From Aristolochia californica (lineage: Eukaryota; Streptophyta; Magnoliopsida; Piperales; Aristolochiaceae): a stretch of DNA of 64,000 bases. Each line of letters opens with the position of its first letter. The first letter of the stretch is position 1. The stretch covers positions 620,001 through 684,000 of the forward strand of contig JARWKL010000006.1 of the NCBI GenBank assembly GCA_029961685.1, written 5' to 3'. The notes below the pieces were generated by a model. It saw only the letters and a list, made by a program, of their open reading frames with translations, made no database searches and was not told the DNA's origin. A program made the position numbers and the translations under genes. Positions 1 through 13,338 of the stretch are shown here, piece by piece.

Positions 1-676
1 ACACGGCCCGTGTTTTTGTCAGAGACCGGTAATGCGCCCAATAACTGCAGTCAATAGCATCATCAGGCTAGTCTTTTGCTTTGAAAAACCAAATGGTACT
101 TGACTGTGTCCAGGTTCTAAGCACAAATAGTTCCTTCTTTAAATCCGACCCTAGAACGGCGAATCTATCAGGATGCTCTGTGGCATCTGTTTCCGTCCCG
201 GTAAGTTTAAATGGCTGACAGCAACAACTGTACGATAACATCCAAAGTCCAGGTGGCATGGGAAAGAAATCGCACCATGTTGATCCATGCAGTCCACTGC
301 TGATTGAATTGACTCGGAGAGGGACAACTGATGGCCTTTTTTATGTTTGTTTTCTTTGTGGTGGGATAGTAGGAACCCTTCTGTACGTTGATGCTGCCAA
401 GTCGTTCTGTCCATTGCAGAGACTTAACCCAACTACCGGGAAGGCCAGAACGACTGATCTCTGGAGCTCCCACCAATTTAGGGTTGTAATGGGTCAATTG
501 ATTCCGAGCCACTGAGACAAGGAATCTTTCCCAAAAGAAGTAAAGAACTGGTTGGCTTGCACATGGTTACTGGCATCTGGACCACGTCGACAGGTGAAAC
601 GGACTAAAGCGCTCAAAAGCTTTCAAGATATTTATAGTCCTGGTGGAACCAGCGAATAATTGGGATTAACTAGTTA
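1..676. other. Flanking sequence with no recognised gene
   Basis: No frame here resembles a protein family I know; the short open frames on both strands look like chance. The part just left of 677 should hold the 3' untranslated region and polyadenylation site of the minus-strand coiled-coil gene, but I did not find a clear signal. Confidence 0.3.
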
Positions 677-3256
677 TCATCGAATAAAAGGGTATCTAGC
701 CGTATAATAATCTTTCACACGTGAAGCACCGTCTCTTGCCAGGATTCCTTCTAGGTCACCCATGATTCGAGCCAGCCAGATCTCTAAATTTCTCTGAATC
801 TCTTTGAAATTGTTCTTGATGCAATCCAATGACCTCCTGGTGCTGACTTTGGCTAGTCCGCCAGGCTCATCCCCCCAGCAGCTCTTTGCAGTTTCAACGT
901 GTAATGCAGTTAGTTTCTGATTAGTTTCGATGGTTCGTTGCTGTAGGCGGAATGTTTCCAGCAAGAACTCGGTTTGGCGCTGGGTTCTGAACTCTGAACT
1001 GAGGCTGGGTTCGCATGGATCGCTTACTTGCTGCAGAGAAGGGAAGAGAACAAAGGGTAAGATATGCAATTCAAGCCGAAGCTGGGAAAAAAATTCCTTA
1101 TAATAACAATCATATCTATTCTCTTGCTCACAACTCCATCTTGACGTGAAAGCTCTGAAATCTGATCTATTTCTAGTGAAGATCGATCATACGAAATTGG
1201 CAAGGTTTAAATTTTGAGAAGATGGCTAGCGTCCAAAAAGACTTGGACTTGTGTGCATGATATCGTGAAAAACAGAAAGAGACAACATAACCCAGCAGCC
1301 CAATAGAAAAAGACACGATCAGAAAACCCTCTCGCGGAAGCTACTCGGTATTACCCACTGCTTGAAGCTTGAATTTCAGGTCCGCTGTTTGTTATCTTCT
1401 ACTGCAGTAGAAAATGGAAATCCTGTGTATTACTTTTAAATATCACAGCCTATTTTCTAAAATTCCAGTACATAGTTAAAAAAAAGCGGAAGAACCAGAA
1501 ATTTTGGGATCTACAATGGCTGAAGCTGGCAAGTATAGATAATTAAACATTAGATGCATGAACTCATCGAGAAATTAGCTCATATGATCAGTGATCAAAG
1601 TGAGTATGGCTGAGGGAATATTGTTTACCATTCTCCTGCACAGATCATCAATTTTTCCAGAAAGGGCTTGGTATCTCTTTGCTTGTTTCCTCAGCATGGA
1701 TGGGAGCTTAGAAAGCTCACCGTTGCCTAACTTCTCCAAACTCATCAATTCCTGCTCCAGTATTTTCAGCTTAGAGGAAATTCCTATTGAGTCTCCATCA
1801 ACTTTCCAAGGAGACTCCCTTCTGGACAAGACCAGATGGCTTTATCAGCTACCAATATGAATTTCAAACATTTAAAAATTTATTCTTCCATATAAATTGG
1901 TCCTTACCTTGCCACGAAATGCTTTCCTTGATAGAGTGGTTCTGGGGTTTCACACTGTAAATCCTACACCAGAATGCAAATTATGCCTATTAGAAAATTT
2001 GAAACGATAAGGAGTAACAAATTACTGTAACATAGTTCTAAATGACACCATTTCAACTAATCGCATATGAATGAATCTATGCTGAAACAAATATGGGCAG
2101 GCAAAAAAGGTATAGGCAGCAGAGCTGAAAAAATCAAACAACAGAAGGGAAGAAAAGCCTGTCAAGCGCATCACATCCAAAAGAGAGTTTCCTGTGCTTT
2201 TGCATCACAACGATGCCAAACACTAAGCCACACAGTGATCTTGGCTTGAACAGAACCAGGGTCACTTATCTGCTCAGAAGACAGGCGAAATGTACATAAT
2301 CCAGCTAGACTGAATCAACATGAATTACAAATGCTTAAACGAAATGTTTATGCGCTCGGAAAGAAAGCAGAAAATAAACTATAAGGAAACACGGGAAGAG
2401 CATAACAGGAACTCGGAGGAGGCTACAAAATATAGCGAGAAGACACAGTAGGTCATTTCAGAAGAGATGCATTTACCTGCCATCCACTGGATCTTTCCGT
2501 CCATATCTTCGAAGCAGGTGACTGCAAGTAGTCCCGACCATACTGTTGACTGTACAAAATGGCCATCCCATCCCCTTCAGAACTTCTGTCCAAGAAACAG
2601 AGTTCAGGGACCGAATCCAACCCTTCCGAAACCCTTATCTTGCTAATTCTCGAAAAATTCTCGCCAAAATCACCAAACTCGCCGCCCTCCTCTGCATTTC
2701 GACAATATCGCCCCCTGCTCTGTGACGCATACATTTCTTTCTCCGTTTCAACACTTGTCGTCGCAAAGTCCTCGCCATCCGCCTTCCTCGACAAAAAGTT
2801 AATCATCTCATCGCGTTCTTCCACATCTCTCTCAAATTTCTCGAGCACGATTCTCAATTCGGCCTCAGACCTCTCCAGCTCAGTGACTTTCGTCTTCATG
2901 TGCACGATTTCTTCAGCCGAAGAGTCGATCTGCTGAAGCAACCGTTTCTCCTCCTGCTGCCAGCCGTTTCTGTGACTAGCAAAGATCTCGACGACTCTAG
3001 CATTCGCTTTTGAGTCCTCTATCCGACGAGATTTCATCTGCTTGAGCTGCTCCTCCGCGTGGTACAGCTTCACTGAGAGACTTCTGTTGCGAGACTGGAG
3101 AGCGGAGACGAGCGACTGGTAGGATCTAGGAAGAGAGCCAAGGAAAACAGCGAAGCTGAGGCCCAAGTAAGTAGCCAGAGTAGCTTCACTCTCCGGCGAG
3201 GATTTTGAGCTAGAATCCTCCATCACCGGGACTGAACCTTCGTGCTCTGCCGCCAT
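677..3256 (-). CDS. Plant-specific coiled-coil protein (At1g24560-like), 4 exons
   Basis: Exons read as 3256-2477, 1963-1908, 1821-1629 and 1030-677. All have GT-AG borders, and the phases sum to 1383 nt (460 residues, TGA stop). The N-terminal third is acidic and Ser-rich. A long coiled coil follows (about residues 70-190, many Glu, Lys, Arg and Leu heptads). The C-terminal 110 residues hold the most conserved stretch, around FKEIQRNLEIWLARI and LEGILARDGASRV. I remember this C-terminus from uncharacterised plant proteins such as Arabidopsis At1g24560; the function is unknown to me. I chose the start at 3256 (MAAEHEGS). The frame stays open upstream to 3436 but there runs through a 48-bp tandem duplication, which looks untranslated. 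Exon 2 is only 56 nt; an alternative acceptor 9 nt inside it (CAG before TGTGAA) keeps frame. Confidence 0.75.
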
Positions 3257-3342
3257 TAATGAGAGCGATCCACTTACAAGGTCGAAACTCGGGAAAATCT
3301 GAACTAAAGCTGGCAATTTATAGATCCAATCTGCAAGTGTTA

Positions 3343-3438
3343 TGACATTACTGACCCTAACACTTCCAACATATTCCCAGATTCCCACGTTGACATTACT
3401 GACCCTAACACTTCCAACATATTCCCAGATTCCCACGT
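3343..3438. repeat. 48-bp perfect tandem duplication
   Basis: Two adjacent identical 48-bp copies (3343-3390, 3391-3438) lie about 90 bp upstream of the coiled-coil gene's ATG. The period is a multiple of three, and the minus-strand frame stays open through both copies and into the gene. Confidence 0.95.
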
Positions 3439-5691
3439 CTTTCCTTCCAACTGCTTCTCTGAGCAGTCGAAGACATGGAACCCCGAAGAACTAGCTGGCA
3501 TTTAAGAGAATTTAATATTAATTAACTTCTAATGCTTTCGATTTTCCTGAAGAAAAAAAAATCGGAGAACATCATTTAGTTCATTGTCATTTGTCAATTC
3601 ATCCTTTTCTGATTCGACATTTCCTTGATTCCAAGGCCGTTCTCGTCAAAATCAAGCAATCAAAATGCAGCAGCCATGAATGCTAATTGAACAGAAGGTT
3701 TTTCAAGTCTAACTCTATTCTACACTCTTGAAATCAATCCGCAAACAATTAATTCCAATCTCACCTGCGACATCCATTTCATCCCGTCGGTTACAGTCCA
3801 CTTCCTTCTTCAACAACAGACATACAACAAGTTCCTGCCGTGTAAAAAAACGAAAGTCTAGTCACTAAAATCAAATCCGATTCGACGGTTCCGCTGTCGG
3901 TCTGAAAAATAAAAAAAAAGCCAAGACGAAGAAATCTCAGAGAGGATCACTCTTCCCGAGGAGAAAAATGGGGAAGGTACGAACGAGAACGAGCTCGATT
4001 AGAAAGAAGACGAAAATTTTTCCTTTTTAATGAAGATTCAGAGAAATGATGAGGTCTCTGGTTTCTCTGGCACGCTTTTCGTTCCTCTGATGTCTTTGCT
4101 TCTTTTTCTCTGCGGAGAGAACACGGATCGCGATGATTACATAGATGAAGAACACGACTACGTGTAGGGGGTAGCGTCACGTCTTATGTAAATGCATGCC
4201 ATCAGTTGCGGATTTCATGGAGATTGTTGAACACAAACACAATTTACTTCTTTGTCCCCATCGACTTCGGTAATTACCCTTACATGTTTTAAGAAGTATT
4301 TACAATTTTGTAAAACCATGTCAAAATGGAAAAAAATTATAATTTTTAATTTAAGTATTATAATTAAATTAATAAATTAAAATATTGTATATTTTTATTT
4401 TTATTTATTTACTATCATGTGAATTCGGGTTTTATTTTTATTTTTTGGACTATTTTTATTTTTTATTAAAATAATAGAATTTATAATTTCCTATTAAGAC
4501 AATAAGAAACTCAATTCCCTGTATTTTTATTATTTTTTAAATGTAAAAAATAAAGAAGAATCAAGAGGAAAGAGCATATGAGGGTAGGATGGTAATTTCA
4601 TGGATATAGTATTTAAATATGGTTTAATTGGATGGATGGATTGATTAATTGAGAATAATTAAAAATAAAATAATTGAAAGAACCGACGATGGAAGTCTCG
4701 GTTACAGCAAAATTAACTCTCTTGGTACGGAGGCACGAGTTTTAAAGAGCATTTGAAAAACGAGAGAGACACGCCCGTGGCTTTCAGCGGCTCTGATTAA
4801 TGAGTTGCTACTTGGGCCCACTTTACGTACCTATAATATTTTTTTATATAATTTTAACCCTATTTGAGCTTAAGCTCAAATTAGGTTAAATTTTTTTGGG
4901 ATCGAACTAGATAAATCGAAGGATAGGCTTGGCTTTCTAGGCGGTACATTCCAAAATCTTTTGGCACCTCAGAGGACATTCAACAGGTCCTTTTGTCCCA
5001 ATCAATGATCTATAATGGGCACCCTCTATAGTGTCGTTTGCCATTAGAGCACTCACTTTCCCGCACAAAAAGGGTACTGCAGTACTTTGGGCAGGTTAAT
5101 CACACATGAAAAAAGATCTCTTGGAACAGAAATCAATGCTTCAAGAACTGTTTCGTGATTCCTTTCTTCTGGAATAATTTCAACAGTGTTGGCCTTCTAA
5201 AAAGGCTAGGCAGTTGGTTCACATCTGACAAGTTTTTGTTCCTATTTGCTTGTCTGAGTTCTTTATTCCATTGCTGTGATTGATCCACTGGTTCTTTGAG
5301 TGTAGTTCTACAGAGATTTTACTAACTGTTAGACCCTGTTTCCTGGTTTATTTTGGTGATGCAGTGAGTGGAGTTGGAACCCAGTTTTTCCATCACCTGC
5401 TTGAAAGCTTGTTTACCTGATTTACAGTGTCGACCTGGATTTGGAAGGGATCAGAAATTGCCCATGTATCTATGAGTTCCCCTTGAAATCCATGTCCAGA
5501 CACTAGTCTCTCAACCTGGATTTCATTGTGGCCAAGATGGGTCCCAAGCCCGGGTCAGAATACCATACTTGTCAGGGATAACCCTTATCCCTCTTGATGG
5601 AAAAAAATGGATTTAAGAACAATAGATCTGGTCAAGCAGAGCGCATGTGACCTTTCCATCGTTGGGCCTCTGAATAGACAAGACAATCTTC
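3439..5691. other. AT-rich intergenic DNA
   Basis: No coding signal is recognised. The stretch 4300-4680 is very AT-rich with short A/T runs. A plus-strand ATG near 3968 opens a short basic frame starting MGKVRTRT, which recalls the start of ribosomal protein eS17, but it ends after about 20 codons and no downstream exon was found. Confidence 0.4.
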
Positions 5692-5764
5692 TGCTTTGGG
5701 AATTTGATCGACATAGTTGGAGGTAAGTTGCTTTGGGAATTTGATCGACATAGTTGGAGGTAAG
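5692..5764. repeat. 37-bp direct tandem repeat
   Basis: Two near-identical adjacent copies (period 37) begin at 5692 and 5729 and share the core GGGAATTTGATCGACATAG. They lie about 250 bp beyond the 3' end of the DUR3 gene. Confidence 0.9.
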
Positions 5765-6015
5765 CATTCTTTCCTGATTCCGTTTAATTTTATTTTTCAT
5801 GAATTTCATATTACTGTAGAAATTCAGATTTAGGCTTACAATACATTGTTGAGCAGTTTATGTACATGGTCTTCAACTGACAGTGACTTATGCCTGTGTC
5901 AGGATTAAAATCTTATCTACATCATACAAGCTGCAACAGCTAGAAATCAAGTAGGCTCCTGTATGTTGATTGTTTCAATCAACACAAACTTATTTTTTGG
6001 TGAAGTGGTTGTAGT

Positions 6016-9508
<3,493 letters not shown>

Positions 9509-10163
9509 TAACCTGTGACCGAGTTCGATTTCTCCCCTACTCCACCAATCTTCTCCTTCGAGGTTGGAAACGCAGAAACGGAAGAAATAATTGCAGCAAG
9601 GGAGGAGTCTGATACTCTGATGACCATCGAAAGTCAAACAAAGGCAGAGATAGTATCTCTTCTTTCTTGGATAGCATCTTCGGCGGCAATAATGGCTCCG
9701 AGAGTCATAGTCGAGATGACTGAAACAAGAGACAGAGCTCGATGACGTCTTTGCTGTTGGAATCTAGCTTGTCAAGCTTAGAATCTTTTACGCAGTAGTA
9801 AGTAGAAACTTCCTCCTGGACTGCTGTCAGCAGTTAAATGTTGCTGCTGCTGCTCTCTGGGTTAAAATAGTAGGTAGAAACTTCCTCCATGACTGATGTT
9901 GCTGCTGCTGCTGCTCTCCGGGTTAAACTTTTTTTTTTTGTTTTATAATATCAAACTCTTCTCACTAGAACAACGCTGTAAGATGGAAATAAGAACACAC
10001 TTTGGATGTTCTAGTTTCAGCTTTTCCTTTTGTACTTAGTTGAACGGCGACGTGAATTACATCGAACGCTCGATTACAGATTGTCTCGTTCAAATTAAGT
10101 GGATTAAAGCTATAAATGTTTTCTGGGTACAATACCGGAGCGAACCACAGACCTCTTTGGAGG
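9509..10163. other. DUR3 upstream region with imperfect duplication
   Basis: This holds the presumed promoter and 5' untranslated region of DUR3. At about 9797-9928 an imperfect direct duplication repeats a unit with TAGAAACTTCCTCC and a GCTGCTGCTGCT run followed by GGGTTAAA (copies near 9797-9866 and 9867-9928). No other gene is recognised. Confidence 0.5.
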
Positions 10164-10438
10164 TTTTGGAACGAATCTGTCATTTTCGTGTTATCTTTTG
10201 GCGCAATAGTTAGTAACATAGTATCAGAACAGGTTGGTCTCGAGTTCGAGTCCCGTTCTCCCCGTTTGTTCTATCCCAGGTGAGACTTTGTCTTTGGTCG
10301 TCCCCGTATACGTGGGATTATGCATTTGCATTTGTAAACGAGTGTCCCCATGCGGGGAGTGTTGGAATGGGTCTGTCTTTAATATGCAAGTTGCGCCTTC
10401 GTTAAAAGGTCGATCTTTTGGTACAATAGTTAGTAACA
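10164..10438 (+). mobile_element. Miniature LTR retrotransposon (TRIM-like), 275 bp
   Basis: Two direct repeats flank a 141-bp interior: 10164-10218 (55 bp, shortened, first bases TT instead of TG) and 10360-10438 (79 bp, starts TGTTGG, ends AACA). The interior opens with a degenerate initiator-Met tRNA primer-binding site (TAGTATCAGAAC; the usual plant site is TGGTATCAGAGC). It ends in a purine-rich tract (TGCGGGGAG) just before the second repeat. The 5-bp sequence GGAGG flanks both ends (10159-10163 and 10439-10443), a perfect target-site duplication. There is no coding capacity, so this is a non-autonomous element. Confidence 0.8.
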
Positions 10439-11766
10439 GGAGGCACTGCAGCTTCGCTTGAACTAAAGCTTGAGTTTGAGTTTATAAAAATTTTAAACGA
10501 GTTCAAGCTGGAACTAGCTTCAAACTCAACATATATTTAAAAAAATAAATAAAGAGAATCCAATTACGAGCTTAGAACCATTGATATTAGCAACTATCAA
10601 CCATATAAAGAGGGATATGAGGAGAGTAATTAGTGTAATAGGGTATTTTCTTAAAAAAATATCTACTAACGATTCAGCTCATGAGCCAATAAGTCGAGTT
10701 TTAAGAATCTTGAACTCAATTTTTTATATTTAACAAACATTCTTCCAAGTTTGAGTATGAGCCTAAGTCAAATAAAAACTGAATTGAACCGATCTTTTTT
10801 TTAGCAAATTGGACTTGTGAATTAGCTTGGTTCAGTACCATCCCTAATTCCTAAGTATGGTATTGTCAAAATAATAGCCGATACCAAAATCCCAATTACT
10901 CCCCATGTAATGACCGTAGTGTGTAGGGTTACTTTAGTCATAGAAGAGTGCAAGCTGAGTCAAGAAAAGAAACGTTACGAAACTCAGTCTCCTAAATAAT
11001 TTTTCGAGTCAATTAATGCAATAAAAGGTCAGTTTTTCGTGCCAGTTTATTTTAGTGGAAAAAAACACCGACAAAATGCTTTTCAGTTTAACATAGCCGA
11101 TCTCAGTCATCCTAGGCTCCCCAAAAAGGACAGACCACCGCTGAAACATGTCTTGGCCCCCATGTAAGCTGGAGTCGGTTAAGCCTGGTCTAACTTCCTG
11201 AAATTTCATCGCGAAAAGACCAAAGTAACCCCACACTATTTCAACCTTTCCCGAAATGGTCACAAAGAAGTTTTTCCATGGGGCATGAATCGGGTCGTCC
11301 AGGGGCTTGATCTTGAAGTTTGTCCTTATAAAAACCGGTTCCGGTTCACAAAGCCTAACCTCTTTTTCCCCTATCTTCCTCTTCACCTCGTATTTCCTGC
11401 TTATATTCATTTGGGCTCGTGGTTTATTCCAACCTTTTTATGTAATTCTATTGGGTTTAAGATCCTGTGACAAGATGAGAGAAAACTTAATGATCTTCCT
11501 CTTTGATCCTCCATTTATAGTTGTAGAATGAGGTTTACAATGACTATAATGCCCTTAACGTTATAATCTTTGTAAAAAAAATACATAAATAAATATACAT
11601 TATATTTTTTATTTACACTATTATGTCATCCTTATGAGAAATACTTTTAATTACCTTATTTGTCACCTCTTGACTTGTGAAAGGTATTTACTTTGATGTC
11701 ACTTCGAGATGTCTTCCAACAAATTCTATGAAAATTCATCATAAAAAGACTAAAATAACTCTTATC
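10439..11766. other. Intergenic DNA, nothing recognised
   Basis: AT-rich sequence. A minus-strand open frame of 133 codons (11410-11009) matches no family I know. Its A/T-rich composition and odd Trp- and Phe-rich sequence suggest a chance or repeat-derived frame. Confidence 0.3.
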
Positions 11767-12191
11767 TAACAACAGCTAGCCAATACAACCGAAAAGGCCG
11801 ACTTGTTAGGTGCGGAAAGCATAACACACTTATCCAAGATAAGAGTGGACGGAACCACTCTGACACCCACCCTCCCCATTCTCTACCGCCTCTCATGGGA
11901 TTCAAACGCGGGACGTGGTGTGCTCAACTCCGATACCATGTCAAGTGCCTAACTAATACAACCGAAAATGCCGATCTATTAGGTGTGAAAAGCTACCGCC
12001 TACAAAAGTGGACGGAACCACTCTGACACCCACCCCGCCCATTCTCTACTGCCTCTCACGGGATTTGAACGTGGGACATGGCGTGGCCAGCTCTGATACC
12101 ATGACAACAGCTAACCTAATACAACCTAACAGACCAATCTGTTAGGTGGGGAAAGCTACCACCTACAAGAGTGGACGGAACCACTCTGACA
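11767..12191 (-). mobile_element. Tandem miniature LTR array (LTR-int-LTR-int-LTR)
   Basis: Three LTR-like repeats (11767-11865, 11939-12028, 12102-12191; 99, 90 and 90 bp) alternate with two 73-bp interiors (11866-11938, 12029-12101). Read on the minus strand, LTRs start TGTCAGAGTGG and end in CA (decayed to TA in the leftmost). Each interior begins directly with TGGTATC(A/G)GAG, a tRNA-iMet primer-binding site. It carries a B-box-like GTTCAAATCCC and ends in a G-rich polypurine tract before the next LTR. There is no open frame. A single unit would be about 253 bp, in the size range of TRIM/SMART elements. No flanking target duplication is evident. Confidence 0.75.
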
Positions 12192-12744
12192 CTATAGAAC
12201 AATGAATTTAGTACATGAGACACTTCTAAGGGGTTCAAAATTTTTTTGTGATAACCTATAAAATGTTTCTTTGTAAGAATTAATAATCATTTATTCCTCA
12301 ATTATGTCTTCATCGGGTTTATTCCTATACCTGTCTTCATTTTTGTTCATGATTTATTCAAAATTTTATATAGTTTTATCAAAAATAAAACTTAAAAATT
12401 ATTAATAGTAAAATAATATTTTCCATCTTAAATTTAAAAATTTAGAATTCAGTTAAAGACGAAAAAACCCATCATCACATTCACCCAGGTTTGGGAAAAA
12501 TTTGGCTCACTATAATTAAATCGGGTCGGTCCAGGTCAAAATTATAATTTAACTCGACCCCTGTACACCCGCAAATGCTTGCCCCCTCGTTAAAGGTTAG
12601 TATCGTCATTTAGTCCATGAAAAGATATTTTGCCGGGAAAAGTACGTTGTGGTCCCATTTTGTCCACGTGAGTTAAAACTAACGCGGTTTAGACTGGCTA
12701 ACCATGGTTAGAATATCAATCTAGTCGAGACGATGCGTCTCTGC
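12192..12744. other. Upstream region of the oxidase pseudogene
   Basis: AT-rich in its first part. No gene is seen. It leads into the TATA box of the alternative oxidase pseudogene. Confidence 0.4.
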
Positions 12745-12750
12745 TATATA
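12745..12750 (+). promoter_or_regulatory. TATA box of the oxidase pseudogene
   Basis: TATATA within CTGCTATATAGAGC, about 100 bp before the original ATG at 12852, a normal plant spacing. It appears intact although the gene is dead. Confidence 0.5.
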
Positions 12751-13112
12751 GAGCTTCTGTTCAGCTCGATTCTTCATCCTCATTTCATAAATTCAAAAAA
12801 TAGATTCAAATTCAGTTTCCCTTTCAGATTTCTTCCTTTCTTTGAATTCCAATGAATTGGAGGATCGCTGGTTCGGCGGCCGTGAGGCAACTCGGCGTTC
12901 GCCTCTTCACGACGTTGACCGTTCGGACACTTGCCGACGAACCGCTGCAGCGACCGGTGAGAGGATCACTAGGCGTTGGGACGGGAACTCCCGCGCGGAG
13001 CGGCGGTTTGTGGATACGGAATCCGGCTACAGGTGCGAGGTCATGGAACAAGTTGGCTCAGGGAGAAGGTGACAACGGATGAAAAGAGCGAGTCGGGATC
13101 TGCTGGTGGACG

Positions 13113-13330
13113 TGATAAAATTGCTTCTGGAAAATCCCCAAATCGGGAGACGAAGCTCCTCTATTATTTCGAAAAAACAGAGTCACTTTCATTCACTTCT
13201 GTAAGTTGTATATACAGAGAAGGAAAAAATAAAAACGAGTCGGCGCACTGCCTAACTCGCTAACTTAACACACATACAACTCATTACAACCCATTTACAA
13301 CTCACAAACTCAGTTCAGCAACTCGTAATA
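13113..13330 (-). repeat. 3' LTR of the young copia element
   Basis: 218 bp. Compared with the other LTR I count three substitutions and one 1-bp length difference, so roughly 1.5-2 % divergence. Its inner side is preceded on the sense strand by the polypurine tract at about 13331-13340. Confidence 0.9.
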
Positions 13331-13338
13331 CCCCCTCC

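Noticed and set aside
3968..4030. Plus-strand frame starting MGKVRTRT, resembling the start of ribosomal protein eS17
   Set aside because: Similarity ends after about eight residues, a stop follows quickly, and no downstream exon with eS17 motifs was found.
11009..11410. 133-codon minus-strand open frame
   Set aside because: No family resemblance, no splice context, and it sits between transposon remnants in AT-rich DNA.
12024..12090. B-box-like GTTCAAATCCC suggesting a tRNA gene or SINE
   Set aside because: No cloverleaf can be drawn and no A box lies at the right distance. The primer-binding site and LTR borders explain the sequence better, though a tRNA-derived origin of the interior stays possible.
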